DNA of 64,000 bases, from the NCBI RefSeq assembly GCF_008831285.2, contig NW_022204507.1, positions 5,104,174-5,168,173 on the forward strand, written 5' to 3'. Numbering within the stretch: position 1 is the first letter of the stretch; every line of letters begins with the position of its first letter. The notes below the pieces were generated by a model. It ran no database searches, was not told the DNA's origin, and saw only the letters and a program-made list of their open reading frames with translations. Source of the stretch: Nymphaea colorata (Eukaryota; Streptophyta; Magnoliopsida; Nymphaeales; Nymphaeaceae). Below are positions 12,715 to 24,373 of this stretch, in pieces. Made by a program: the position numbers and the translations under genes.

Positions 12715-13051
12715 TGTTAAGAGTTGAAATTGATTATCTCAATTGTTATTTGTCCAAAGGTGTGTATAGAAATTCAGTTACAGTTTTTTATCTCCAACTA
12801 ATAGCAGAAGGGTGTACAGAAAAGGAATTTCACTCATGTGGTTTATTGTATTTTTAGAATTGTGTAATAATTTGGGTAGCAATTCTCTACCCTAATTCTC
12901 CCTAATTTTGCGTTTGTATAAACATCTCACTTCTTAATGAAACTGTGCAACCTTGCTTATTATGAGACACCGTTTCACCTACTCTATTTTAGTGCCTCTA
13001 TTTCTCACTTTATGGTAACTTCCTACACTACTTTTGTTCGCTGGTTTTCTC
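12715..13051 (+). repeat. 5' LTR of copia-1
   Basis: Begins TGTTAAGAGTTGAAATTGAT and runs to just before the primer site. It is matched by the 3' copy at 18001. Shared landmarks include CTCAATTGTTATTT, AGAAATTCAGTTA, AGAAAAGGAATTT, TTTTTAGAATTG, CTCGCTTCTTAATGAAA-like and GAGACAC. The exact 3' edge is uncertain by a few bases. Confidence 0.85.
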
Positions 13052-13052
13052 T

Positions 13053-13064
13053 TGGTATCATAGC
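13053..13064 (+). other. primer-binding site of copia-1 (initiator tRNA-Met)
   Basis: TGGTATCATAGC differs at one base from the standard TGGTATCAGAGC that is complementary to the 3' end of plant initiator tRNA-Met. It sits immediately after the 5' LTR, where minus-strand DNA synthesis would be primed. Confidence 0.85.
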
Positions 13065-13168
13065 CATCCTGGTGACTGATCCTCCTTGTTTTTCTCTTGG
13101 TTGCCCTTTTATCATTGGTTTTGTTCCTGTTTATGCCTTATTGATATGACTAAAAGTGTTCTGTCAAC

Positions 13169-14255
13169 TTGAGTGCCTTGACCAATGACGCCTCAACTTG
13201 TTCAGATGCATCTTCTCATCCGATAAGTTCTGATTTGATAAATCCTTCCTTCTTGCATCACAGTGATAACCTTGGTGCAATTCTTGTATCCAAGCCATTA
13301 ACTGAAGAAAACTGCACCACATGGAGTAGATTGATGACTATGGCCCCTGTGGCTAAGAATAAATTTGTTTAAATGATGGTTCTCTACCAACACTTGGTCA
13401 AGATAGCACTGAGTTTATACTTTGGGCACGTTATAATAGAATGGTGCTTTCTTATATTATAAACTCCTTGTCAAACAAGTTTTGCTGGCAGCATTATCTA
13501 TGCAACAATAGCCAAAGAAGTTTGGGTTGACATCAAAGAGGGATATATCCAAAGCTTGGCACCAAGGAAGTTTCAACTGAAATTAAAGTGCTCAATTGTC
13601 TCAAGACAACATGATAGCGGCTGCTTACTATACTAAACTACAAAATATTGGGACGAGCTTGAGTCCTATGATGTTCTTCCTATTTGTTGGTGTGGTGCTC
13701 TCAAAGTGATTGTAGATAAACTTCAAAAACACAAATTCTTGTTGGACCTCAATGAGTCTTACAAAACCATAAGACGTCAAATTCTACTGCGTGACCCATT
13801 ACCATCCATTGGCAAGTTGTATTCTCTCGAACTTCAAAAAGGAAAATAGTGAGAGGTCAGAATGCATTCTACCAATGTTGAGAACATTAGTGTCGCAGCT
13901 GCCAACCTTGATGTTAAGAACATTGGAAACAGAAATGGAAATTTTAGGCCTCAGCATTTTTACTGTACCCACTATCATACGAATGGGCATACTGAAGAAT
14001 AGTGTTATAAGTTGGTGGGCTATCCACTGAATTCAAAAATTGAAAATCGGCAAAGGCAGGTAGAGAAATTAGCCTGTAAGAGTGCACCTATGGATGGCAC
14101 TAACGATTATTCAAGTCTGCAAAATGTTTCTACTGCTGCTACTGTGAAACCAAGTGAACCGATTAAGGAGACTATACTTGTCTTTACGGCCTAAGATTAT
14201 GCTCAGTTGAGGCAACTCCTTAGGAAAAACCATCTCAACGTCTTGATGGAGATTT
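13169..14255 (+). pseudogene. copia-1 gag remnant
   Basis: The first 67 codons from ATG 13169 include FLHHSDNLGAILVSKPLTEE, the conserved N-terminal motif of plant copia gag, then WSRLMTM in the position of the usual W(S/A)RAMxxAL. Downstream the frame shifts several times. A degraded zinc-knuckle neighbourhood ends near YKLVGYP (about 14005), the residues that normally follow the CCHC box. Gag would form the virus-like particle that packages the element RNA. There are many stops, so no product is expected. Confidence 0.75.
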
Positions 14256-14260
14256 CCTAA

Positions 14261-14714
14261 TGCATATACAAACAAAAGAATATGCCCTAAAGCAAGATCT
14301 CATTCATGCTAAATCACTGAATTAAAACTTTAACTGTAGCGGAAGCGTACTTGAATCCATTTGAACAACTGGATGGTGAGATTGCAGTAGGATCTTCTAG
14401 GGTCTGTGCGTAGCACATGCGGTTTCTCTCATATGGGGAAGAGACAACCCTAAAAAGCGATGTTTCAACTCTCTTTTTCTCTTTGCACGACCCCAGAGAC
14501 CACTACCCTTTTATATTATGAGCAATTATGGATTCAGCCCATCAAAGAATTCGTAATTACATACAGGTATCTATACATTATAAAAATACCCTGTACCATA
14601 TAAAATGACGTGATATCCCAAAACGCAATCACTTAACCGGATATTTACATTAAGATAGCCATAATATCTGAAATTTCTCATTGACATATGCCGGCCCACC
14701 AAATGATCATTACA
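14261..14714 (-). mobile_element. LTR-like insertion within copia-1
   Basis: This 454-bp block interrupts copia-1 between the end of gag and the protease motif and has no coding potential. It begins TGCATATACAAA and ends CATTACA, so it is bounded by TG...CA. On the minus strand it carries a TATA box (ATAATATAAAAGGG, about 14506-14519) followed by a leader-like stretch, as an LTR promoter would. The best reading is a solo LTR of another retrotransposon in antisense. The 5-bp flanks (CCTAA and CTTCT) do not match, so edges and class remain uncertain. Confidence 0.45.
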
Positions 14715-14739
14715 CTTCTAACCCAGTTCCACAGGCCCA

Positions 14740-15765
14740 TTTTGCATGTGTCTATAAATTGTTCAAATAGTTGGATTTTAAACAGTGACGCAGGTCTCCA
14801 CATGTGTTTGTCCTTGAATTTTTTGTCTAATACCATCAAACTGACTAAAGTTTTTTGTATATGTTTGCCGAACAACCAGATTGTCAAAGCTTCTCATGTT
14901 GAAGAAGTGATTTTGTCTTCTTCTTTGTCTATTAAGAATGTTTACTTCATCCCCAAAGTAAAATATAATTTCATTTCAGTTAGTTATCTAATTGAACAAT
15001 GCTGTTGTATTGTTGTTTTCTACCGATCAGGTGAGGCTAGAGGTAGCTTTACATATTTTAACCCCAAGTCACCAACTCCCTACTAAGTTCAGCTACTGTT
15101 TTCATGCCTTTTTGACTTCAGACATTGCGGCACATGCACCTAGGGCATCCTTCCTTTTCAATGAATAAATTGTTCACTCAATGTGATTCACAATCTTTAG
15201 AGTCAAGTTCTACATGTCAAGTCTATCAAATGTCAAAAAAACATATGTTACCTATCATTTTGAGTAATACCATAGCTGAATTTCCTTTTGAACTTCTACA
15301 CTATGACTTGCGGGGACCTTACACGCAAGCCCCAAGTATTGGATCACATGTCTTTCTTACCATTATGGATGACTATACTAAGGCCGTCCGGACTTATTTA
15401 GTGAAATTTAAAAGTGCAATGTTCTTCAACCTTACATTATTTTATTTGAAAATCAATATCAAGCCAATGTTTTAAAAATTAGAATTGATAATGTTGGAGA
15501 GTTTTTCACTACCGAGCTTAATTTTTTGTGGAATAAAAAAATTGTTCATGATCATAGTTGTCCCAACACACTGAAATAGAATGGTGTTGTAGAGAGAAAG
15601 CATCATCACATTCTAAATGTGGCAAGTGCTTTAAAATTTCAATCCGTACTTGCATTTTGACAGCCAGATGTTTGATAAACATGACTCCAATTGAAAGTTT
15701 GCATGGCTTAATGTTGTTTGGAAAACTTTTTGCAAAAGTACCTATCACAAGCACTTAAGATTTTT
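14740..15765 (+). pseudogene. copia-1 protease and integrase remnant
   Basis: SWILNSDAGLHMC at about 14771 is a decayed form of the aspartic protease site (normally W-I-x-D-S-G-A-S). LISVSYLIEQ-like sequence at about 14970 matches the conserved end of protease. The frame at 15125-15475 contains HMHLGHPS (the GAG-pre-integrase motif), then HYDLRGPYTQAP and FLTIMDDYTKAVRTYLVKFK, the first two catalytic-core blocks of integrase. The C-terminal core (QHTEIEWCCREK, normally QNGVVERK) is in another frame near 15560. Integrase would join element DNA to the host; this copy cannot. Confidence 0.78.
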
Positions 15766-16479
15766 TGGTTATTTTTTATGCCAAAATCTGAGTCCTAACT
15801 CAAAATCGGACTCCATAACACATCGTTGTATTTTATTAGGTTATATCTCTGGTGAAAAAGGTAACGAGTTGTTTGATTTAGAACCAAACCAATTTCGCAA
15901 GTTGTTGTGCAGTTTTTTATGAAGTATGTTCCCCTTTGTACTTGTTAAAGAAGAAGACACCTCATTTCTTTCTCCTTTTCCTGTTCACGAACATCAAGGT
16001 GAACAATTTACAAGAGAAAGTGTACCTCAACCAAATCAGGTACAACCTACGCCTAAAGATTCCAATGTTGTGTCTGATTCTTTAGTATTGTCCCATGAAA
16101 ATTATGATAATTTGCAAACTACTATACCCAGCTCCACAACTCCAATGCAAATTGAACCTGGACCTATTATTTTCCTTTATGAACCCACTTCACCAAACTT
16201 GCGACAAATAAATTTTCCTTGAATTGTTAAAAATTAACCTCTTAGGGGATCAGCTAGAATACCTAAACTCTCAGTTCTCCTAAAGGATTTTTACTGTGGA
16301 GCTGCACAACAAGAATCACATGTTTAATTCACTTGGACAAAGGTGTGCAACAAGAAATCACTTGAGTAATGTCTATTATTCAATGCCTTTTCAGCCTTCC
16401 ACAGAGCCTTTATGCTATCCATATCTCAAAATTCAAAGCATACATCTTTCAGCCAAGCAGTGCATGACTCCAACTGCGA
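15766..16479 (+). pseudogene. copia-1 integrase-RT linker remnant
   Basis: The stretch after integrase includes a 98-codon open frame at 15926-16222 rich in Pro, Ser, Gln and Glu (for example PQPNQVQPTPKDSN). This is the composition of the variable linker between integrase and reverse transcriptase in plant copia polyproteins. It is not an independent gene. Confidence 0.6.
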
Positions 16480-17990
16480 TCGAGCCATGAAAGTAGAACT
16501 AGTAGCTTTGGGATCAAACTACACTTTGGTACTTGGCCTTCTCCAGCAGATGTCACTCCCGTCAATTGTAGATGGGTGTATAAAATTAAATATAAATCAA
16601 ATGGAGAGTGGAGCACTATAACAGAAATATAAATCAAATGGAGAGTAGAGCACTATAATGCATGATTGATAGTGAAGGGTTATGCCCAAATTGAGGGATT
16701 TGATTTCCATGACACCTATGCTTCAGTGGCAAAGTTTGAGACAATGAGATGTCTTCTTTTAGTAATGGCAAATAAGCAATTGGACAATCCATTAGATGGA
16801 GTGGTACAATATCCATCTAAACCAAGATTTTGATGAAGATATGTACATGGAGCTGCCATCTGGATATGGAGAAAAGAAACAGGTGTTTGTAAACTTCCCA
16901 AGTCTCAATATGGTCTTTGCCAGGCACCACAAAATTGGTTTGCTAAGTTCTCCACCACTGTGTTAGACTATAGTTTTGTTCAATCAAAGAATGAGTGTAG
17001 TTTGTTTAGCTACAAAAGAGGAGCAGAATCATAGCTGTTGTGGCCTATGTCGATGAGTTGATTATAGCTAGAAATGAAAACCAAATAGCCATACGATTAA
17101 AGGCTTATTTGACAGCAACTTCAAAATGAAGGACTTAGGTGGATTTAAAATTCTTTCTTGGTATTCAGTTGGCTTGATCAAAGGAGGGCTTGTTCCTATC
17201 ACAATGGAAGTATGTATGTGATATATTGGATGAAGTTAGGTCCTTGACTGTTAAACAAGATAAAATTCCAATGGAGCAAAAAGTGTATTACTCAGCAAGC
17301 AATTGAGAACCAGTGCAAGACCCATCAATTTATAGACGTTTGGTAGGTTGGTTGATTTATTTAACTATAACTTGACTTGACATTATGCACTCAATACATA
17401 CCTTGAGGAGGTTTATGCAGAAGCCGAGTACTATTCACAACAAGGCAGCCTTGAAGTTGTTACGCTATCTCAAGTTGAGCCTTGGACTTCTACCAGCTAA
17501 GGATGAATATCAGCTCATTGCTTATAGTGGTGCTGATTGGGCGGCTTGTAGATATACATGATGATTTGTGACAGGGTACTGTGTTCTTTTTGGGGTGCAT
17601 TGGTGTCATGGAAGACAACAAGGTGAAGAACTGTGTCACGCTTCCCAGCTGAAGCTAAGTACAGAGCACTAATAGATACAAGATGTGAAACAGTATGGAG
17701 AAAAGCAATCTTTAATAAGTTGCAAGTTGTAGTGCCGACTTCAATTCATCTATTTATTGACAAAAAATCAGCTACACAGATTTGATAAAATTCTGTAGTG
17801 CATGAATGTCCAAGCATGTTGAAATTGACTGCCACTTGGTTCGTGACCTAATTAAAACTGGGATGATTAACACTCAGCAAGTTCCATCTTGTTTTTCAGC
17901 TAGCAGATTTATTTACTGAAGAGCTGGGTAAGGATAAGTTTAGTTTTCTCAAATCCAAACTAAGTGTGTGGGATCTACACACTCCTGTTT
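16480..17990 (+). pseudogene. copia-1 reverse transcriptase and RNase H remnant
   Basis: Recognisable RT blocks occur in shifting frames: VDGCIKL near 16568, GYAQIEGFDFHDTYASVAKF near 16680, LPSGYGEKK near 16855, QYGLCQAPQNWF near 16907, and the active-site region VAYVDELIIARN at about 17040. The second active-site aspartate is replaced by Glu (YVDE). RNase H follows: LLRYLK near 17460, LIAYSGADWAA near 17514, VTGYCV near 17568 and HVEIDCHLVRDLIK near 17815. These domains would copy element RNA into DNA; none is intact. The short plus and minus frames listed by any ORF finder here are fragments or shadows. Confidence 0.82.
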
Positions 17991-18000
17991 GAGGATGGGG
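17988..18000 (+). other. polypurine tract of copia-1
   Basis: TTTGAGGATGGGG lies immediately before the TGTTAAG start of the 3' LTR, the place where plus-strand synthesis is primed. It is slightly decayed from the usual purine-only form. Confidence 0.75.
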
Positions 18001-18328
18001 TGTTAAGAGTTGAAATTAATTATCTCAATTGTTATTTCCCAAGGGCATTTAGAAATTCAGTTATAGATTTCTTTCTCCAACCAATAGCAAAAGGGTATAT
18101 AGAAAAGGAATTTTCTCATGCGGTTTCATGGCATTTTTAGAATTGCGAAAATAATTTGGGTAAAATTCTTTGCCCTAATTCTGCCACAATTCGGGGCTTG
18201 TATCAATATCTCGCTTCTTAATGAAAGTTGTGCAGTGTTACGAGACACTGTGTCTCCTGCTCCATTTTAGTTCCTCTATTTTTTATCTTACCGTGCCCTG
18301 CTGCACTACTTTGTTCCTTGGTTTTCCA
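18001..18328 (+). repeat. 3' LTR of copia-1
   Basis: Starts TGTTAAGAGTTGAAATTAAT and ends TTTTCCA. It matches the 5' LTR at 12715 over about 330 bases with scattered substitutions and small indels, the largest around 18040-18080. Confidence 0.85.
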
Positions 18329-19682
18329 ATATATGAATAAAGGCGTCATTTCAAGAGTACTTAAAGCATACATATCGAGTGTTTCACCTCAAGACAGCAC
18401 AACTAAATATGCAAATGCTATCTATATATGCAAAAAATGATTATTATCTTTCCAACCATTTTTTTATCTTTTAAATGCTTGAATTAGTTCAATCCTAGTT
18501 TTTATGTACTTCTGCAGATCAGGTACATGTAAAAAATAATCGAAGTGGGAATTAATAACTCATGCAATTAGTATATATATCAAAATTCAAATAATTAAGG
18601 GGAGTTGACCAAGAGTTCAACCATTTAACTAGACCATCGTAGCTAGTTACTAGCTAGCTAGTCATATATATATATGAGTGATCAGCATTGTTTTATTCTA
18701 TTTCATCACATCCTGGAGGTTAGCTGGATGGTCTTATTCAAATGAAGCAGGTTATGTACGCCCTCAGTGCACGAAATTTTTGTGCCACAATATAGTATTG
18801 AAGAAAAATGCCCATGGTTAATAGAAAAAACTCTCGTACCCCATTGAGCAGCAGAAAAGTGTTTTTGTTCCTTTTTTGGTCTCCTTATGTCGTCATCTCA
18901 TACCCCTATTGTTATCTTATACCCATCATCACAAACTCCTATCACTATCTTATACCCCTGTCGTTATCTCATACCACCCACCCCATGTCATTATCTCAGA
19001 CGCTATGGGTATGAGATAACGACTGGGACATGAGATAATGGGCACATACGACGTTAAGGCATTAAAATAAATATGCATATTGGTAGTAGAGTTCACCTTC
19101 ACGTACACTCATTGTGTACATAGGATGGCATACATAACTCGTTTAATTCTTCAAAGATCCTGCCGTATATCAATTGGATCATTTTCAAAAAGTGTCGGAC
19201 TCAGGGCATGTCAGAAATTATTGCACCCAAAAATGTGGGGATCTATATGTGCATGATACTCTAGCCCAGTTGAAAGGAAGACACCACATTATAATTTACT
19301 TTTCCGCGAACACAAGATTATGCCACTTTGTTCTGTTGAACCATAGGTCAGCAAAGTAGTAAATCTTTCTTCTACCACTGTATAAATGAACCAACAAAAT
19401 GACAAATTCATTATTCAGTGGCTATTGCATTGGAAACATTAATTTAAATGCCACTTCGGATATTACTATTTAACATAAAATATTTCAAAGATTGACTAGC
19501 TGAATTCTTTTGCATGCTTCACAATATGCCGGCCTTCAGAATTTGGCAAACTATGCATGGACATATATATAGATATACATATCATGTGTGTGTATATACA
19601 CGCACACAAAAAAAATTAATTGAGAGTGTAAAAACCAACTATTCTTTTCATGCATGCAAGTTAACTTGAAAAGTCAGTATCC
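18329..19682. other. intergenic DNA with one foldback patch
   Basis: No supported coding region. It contains short TA microsatellites (about 18666 and 19563) and the repeat-plus-inverted-repeat patch described separately at 18890-19045. Confidence 0.45.
18890..19045. repeat. short direct and inverted repeats forming a hairpin
   Basis: Four degenerate direct copies of a motif like GTTATCTCATACCC occur between about 18892 and 18975. Then the motif appears inverted. CGTTATCTCATACC (18962-18975) is a perfect 14-bp inverted match of GGTATGAGATAACG (19008-19021), and a second inverted copy, GACATGAGATAATGGG, ends near 19042. The transcript of either strand could fold on itself. Confidence 0.7.
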
Positions 19683-21830
19683 ATGCAACATTTATGTTAG
19701 TGATGACTTGCCATAAAGAGTGTTCATCCTACTAACTATTCAAATTCCATACGTTATTGGTCATTGCTTTTATGAGCACCTTGCATGCCATATTCAAATA
19801 CTTCATATCTGGTCCAAAGAAAGTTGAACTTATGCGTAAATGTTCAAGGAAAATGTGTGCATTGTCTGTACTCACGCAACAGCCTAAGCATGCATAGACT
19901 AATTAAATCCTCAATTTAGGAGCACATATGTTCTTTAGATATGGAAATGATAAAAGCCTAATTCTGGCTGTTCGTTTATGCTTAACGAAAATGAAAAGCA
20001 TTGACCTGATCCTGGCTCACTAATGGTGTGTTCATCTCCAAATGCAACTCTTTTATTAGCTTGAATTCATCCCACGTCCTTGTACTTTCCTCATAATTTA
20101 ACTTATTTTTTAAAAGCTATGCACAGGTTTCTCTCTCTCTCTCTCTCTCCTGCATCACATTTATCTTGGTTAAGCCTCACTGGACAGGTTTCAACTCCTC
20201 TAAGGCCTTGTTTTTCTTCTTTAAGAGATGTTTTCCTCCAAAAAAGGAATGTTCTGGGGCCAACTGCTCACACTCTCTCCAATATAGACCCCTAACAAAA
20301 TTTAAATGTTTAAAATTAAAGTTTGATTTGGAGTAATTAATTTCTTTTAGAAGATAATAATATTTTAGGTTTCTAAGTTGATTAACTGATGAAGAGAATA
20401 AGTTTGAAGGTTTAACATCCTCGGAGAGTGATGAAGTCTTGATTCCCCACGCAGTTTGCTCCAAGTATTTTATAATGTCAAAAGAGGCATTAGAGATGTC
20501 AGTGGATCACATTAAAATCAGACGTACCATTAATTCTATCTGCTTTTCAGATATTGACATATTCGGTTTGAATTCGAATAAAGAGGAAAAAAGGGCATCC
20601 GTTGAGGGAGCTGGGAAGCTCCTTCTCCCTCTCTTTCTCTCTCTCACACCAGCCACCCCCCCCACCCGCGTTGCAACGACCTTCTCCCTTCTTACTCTTC
20701 CTTGCACATCAAGGTGTGAAGGTTGGAGGAACCTTGTGGTGTTCCCACACCACCGCCAAATTAAACCTCCCAAGTATAGGGTATAATACAGAAACGAACT
20801 CACTAGTTAAGAGAGAGAGTAAGAATGAAGCACACAAGGAATATGTGGTTCACCCTTATGGCCTACATCCATGAGAGGATGAGCTCACAGCCCTAATTGT
20901 TCTCATTCACGTGAATAACATCAACTGCAATGGCGCTTCAGAGCACAATTACAATGGCCTTCCACAAAACATGGGGGCGATAAGGCAACCGCAAGGAGAT
21001 ACCAAAAACATGACTTTTCTGGACATACTGGTGTGCATTGTGAGCATAAAAGTACATCCTACGAATATCTTACTCTCCCCCTACTCTCAGGTTCACACCT
21101 AGCTAGCCTGCGGACATGCACCAAACCGGCCTTTGATTCAAATGTTGATTTGAATCTCAAGCTCAACCTAACTCAACATCTCAAAATTTAGCTGAAACAT
21201 CCAAAAGAATAAGTTAAGAAATTTAGATGTTGGGTTTTTCTATCTTATGTGTCAAATTAATTTAATAAAGATAATGAAAACCCAGTGAAACATATAATTT
21301 AAGCATTTATTGATGTACTGAACTTGATAATGCTACATTCCCCCAAATTTACAAAACGTACTAAACTTTGAGGCATATAACTTGTTATACATGCATTCAA
21401 TAGATTATCATTTCCATGTTAACTTGATGTTTTTGTTGTGAAATCAAGTTCTCTCTCCATTTGCACATTACTTAGTAGCAGGATGGTACAATGAACTATT
21501 GTGAGCATCAAGTTGTCATGAATTGGCAATGTGATTTAGAATAAAAAAATTGTGCAAGAAACTTGGCGTTAGCTAGTATTATTTAAAGGTATGTTTGAAA
21601 ATGATAATTATAGCTCAATTCTCTACCTAGGAAGTCAATTTTTAGTAATTCAAACATTTATTCTACCCCTGATGCCAACAATGAATGTGAATGGCTAAAT
21701 AGTTTCTCTGCACGTGGTGCTAGTAGATTAAGCACCCAATTACATACTGAATTCTGATGTGTGACAATGATGGCCTCGATATATGTGGACTTGATAGTCC
21801 TGTACTATATAGCTAGGTAACTGAAAATAA
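19683..21830. repeat. segmental duplication, copy A
   Basis: Non-coding segment that aligns, in the same order, with 23163-26900. Shared anchors include TTCATCCTA...AACTATTC-like sequence near 19720 (copy B 23205), ATAAAAGCCTAATT near 19949 (B 23439), CCAACTGCTCACACTCTCTCCAA near 20260 (B 23908), TGATGAAGTCT near 20429 (B 24055), AACCCAGTGAAACATATAATTTAAGCA near 21278 and TTTTTGTTGTGAAATCA near 21430. The only open frames are short and not conserved between copies. Bases 20520-21085 are unique to copy A. Confidence 0.75.
20520..21085. mobile_element. copy-A-specific insertion, possible LTR fragment
   Basis: This stretch is absent from copy B at the corresponding point, so it was probably inserted after or lost since the duplication. 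It contains CACACAAGGAATATGTGGTTCACCC and a following CTACATCCATGAG. A similar motif pair (GAGGTTCGGTGC...CCTACGTCC) occurs inside the LTRs of copia-2 read from the plus strand, so this may be an antisense LTR fragment. No TG...CA ends or target duplication could be fixed. Confidence 0.35.
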
Positions 21831-22350
21831 TATTCGTTTATTTCTCTAGGACATCTTAGTTAAATCTACTTCATGCTTTCCGATCAATCAATGGCCCAGC
21901 TGACATTATTCTTTTGTTGTTACTCATCATAAGTCTTGCAAGCATATCAAATTATGGAACAAATACCGATCAGCAATACAGATCTTAAGGCACACGCCCA
22001 TCCCTGACTGTATTATACTCGTAGCATCATTCTAACATGAGAAAAACGTTAACACATGCATGATCACTTTTGCTTTATACATGTATATTTATGCCCTTGG
22101 TAAGTGATTGATACCTCTAGGACACTACATGCTAGAGGGCACACTATTCGATGGCTAAACTGTTACATGAAATAATGTATCCATATATGAGAATGACATA
22201 TCTATGTTTGATAAGCATGACAATGACACATGTTTCATGAGCATGACATATCGTTTGTATGAACATGATACATCCATGCATGTGGTATATGTTAACCATA
22301 CGTACATGTTCGGGAACACTGTACCGACAGTGCATAAACTTAATAATGAT

Positions 22351-22402
<52 letters not shown>

Positions 22403-23162
22403 AATAAATTGGTGCCTTGTATTGTAGAGGGATAGGACTCTGTAAACAATAGCAAAAACCAAAAAGAGAAAACACAAGGGGCAAGCTATCGGGCCCCTGT
22501 TGTGAATGCCCTGCTGCAGCAGATATGGCTGGAATTGACCAGAGCTAGCAGGCCCTCTTTCTTCAAAACTAAACCCTTGATTTTAAAGAAAACCGGGTGA
22601 TATATATATATATTCAAACTTGTGATTTCAATCTTTTAAATCAATCAATATAAATGTAACAACATATGTATATATAATCAAAAGAGATGAACCCACACAA
22701 GTTTCCTTCAGCGTCATACTGCCGGTGGCCTTGCTGGTTGCTGTAGATGGCTGCTGTGTTTCTGGCCAAACCCAAAATGTATAAACTATAAAGGAATGGA
22801 AATATAAAAAATAGTAATAAATGAAGGGCTAAAGAGTGTTGCCATGGTCTGTTCACAAGTCTAGGGTTGTAGCTATAATGCTATAATATGGAAAGGAAAG
22901 CATGAGATAGAGAGAGGGAGTAAGGACGATCCACACAAGGAACACACAGTTTAGCCATACGAACATGGTTACGTGCACACCCTGTGTATGCACAGGTGTT
23001 TCTAATGACGAAATGCTTCTATTAAAGTTTTTAAAAAAGTCGTATGAAAAGGGAATTATAAACATATTAAAAGACTAAAATGTACATACCTTTATAAAAA
23101 TTTTCTAAAATAACCCATCTTCCATCGTTTTTTTGTATGCGCATATTTGTTGCGTGAACAGA
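21831..23162. other. non-coding spacer with (TA)n microsatellite
   Basis: AT-rich spacer between the two segmental copies. It contains a run of TA dinucleotides at 22354-22398 and ATG-rich degenerate repeats around 22180-22320 (GACATAT/CATGACA motifs). The roughly 100-codon minus-strand frames at 22144-22484 run through the TA repeat (Tyr-Ile repeats) and are not genes. Bases 22880-22985 (GAGATAGAGAGAGGGAGTAAGG...CACACAAGGAACACA) resemble part of 20810-20870. Confidence 0.5.
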
Positions 23163-23735
23163 GATGCATCATTTATGTTAATACTAATTTGCCATCAAGA
23201 CTATTCATCCTAATAACCAATTGAAATTCCAGATATTATTATCATCATCATGGAATTTCTTAAAACATGCGCATATAGGAGCACCATGCGATATTCAGGT
23301 ACTTCATATTATGTCCAAGGAAAGTTGAAGTTATGCTCAAATGTGTGTATGGTCCATACACTCGTAGCATTTCAAGCATGCAGACATTATGTATTTCCTC
23401 AATCTATGCGCACCTAAGTACTTTAGATGTGGAAACTATAAAAGCCTAATTTTAGCTTTCCATTTATGAATAATGAAATGAAAAGTATAGACGTCATCCT
23501 GTCTCACTCCCTGGGCAATTCTTTGATCAGTTTGAATTCAGCCAACGCCTTTGTAATTCCTCACAATAGACTGTTATTGTTAAACAGTTTTCTTAAAATT
23601 TAAACTTTATGCATAAATAAAATTCGCTTGGATGGATCTAATTAGTGGACCACCTGTTACCCCACGTCAAATTATAGACCTCGGACCAGGTGTCGTTTTT
23701 AATTTATTTTTAAATTAAAACTAAGTTTAGGGACC

Positions 23736-23793
<58 letters not shown>

Positions 23794-24164
23794 CATCTCC
23801 TACATCACATACATGGGGATTAAGGCCTCACTAGTCGGGCAGCAACTCCTCTAAGACCTCACTTTTCTTCTTTAGAAGATATTTTACTCAAGACAAGGAA
23901 TACTCTAGGCCAACTGCTCACACTCTCTCCAAGATAAACCCTCAATGAAAATTTAAAATGTTAACAAAGTAAGTTTTGATTTAAAGTAATTAATTCCTTT
24001 TAAAAGAATAACTGACGAATAAAATGGTTTTGAAGGCTTTCTGCCCTGGTCGAGTGATGAAGTCTCTCACCCAGTTGGTTTGCTCCATGTATTTTACAAG
24101 GGCTCAAGGGGCATATCAGAGGTGGTCAAGTGGACCTTGGAAGTTGCAAAAGTATAGCCTCAGG

Positions 24165-24373
24165 CAGTAGTGGAGCTACTGTGTGATTGGCAAGGGCCAC
24201 CGCCCACCCCAGCCCTTGAAATCTTGCATTGTGATTAAGCTGGAACAGGTCAGCTAGGTCCAGCCACATTTGGTGCCCACACAAGACCTGAGTCAGTGCC
24301 CTGCACTCACTCATTTTCCTAAGTGAAAGATCAATGAGTGCCTCTCAGCCAAAATTTTCTAGCTCCACCACTG
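24165..24373. mobile_element. 209-bp hAT MITE with 8-bp target duplication
   Basis: Left end CAGTAGTGGAGCTA (24165) and right end TAGCTCCACCACTG (to 24373) are inverted copies with one mismatch in 14. Flanks are GCCTCAGG (24157-24164) and GCCTAAGG (24374-24381), an 8-bp target duplication with one difference. CAGTGG-type ends with 8-bp duplications are characteristic of hAT. The element is too small to code for anything. It is absent from copy A, so it arrived after the duplication or was not shared. Confidence 0.85.

Larger units (their letters stand above)
12715..18328 (+). mobile_element. copia-1: degraded Ty1/copia retrotransposon with both LTRs
   Basis: This is the most complete element structurally: 5' LTR (12715-13051), primer site, gag, protease, integrase, reverse transcriptase, RNase H, polypurine tract and 3' LTR (18001-18328), in the order that defines Ty1/copia. 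The two LTRs align along their whole length but with many differences, so the insertion is old. Every coding domain is broken by stops and frameshifts. The RT active-site motif reads YVDE instead of YVDD at 17046-17057. A 454-bp LTR-like insert interrupts the gag-protease junction. Flanks 12711-12714 and 18329-18332 both read ATAT, a weak trace of a target duplication. Confidence 0.88.

Noticed and set aside
22144-22484. Two overlapping ~100-codon minus-strand frames
   Set aside because: Both are opened by a (TA)n microsatellite encoding Tyr-Ile repeats, and the flanking parts show no domain.
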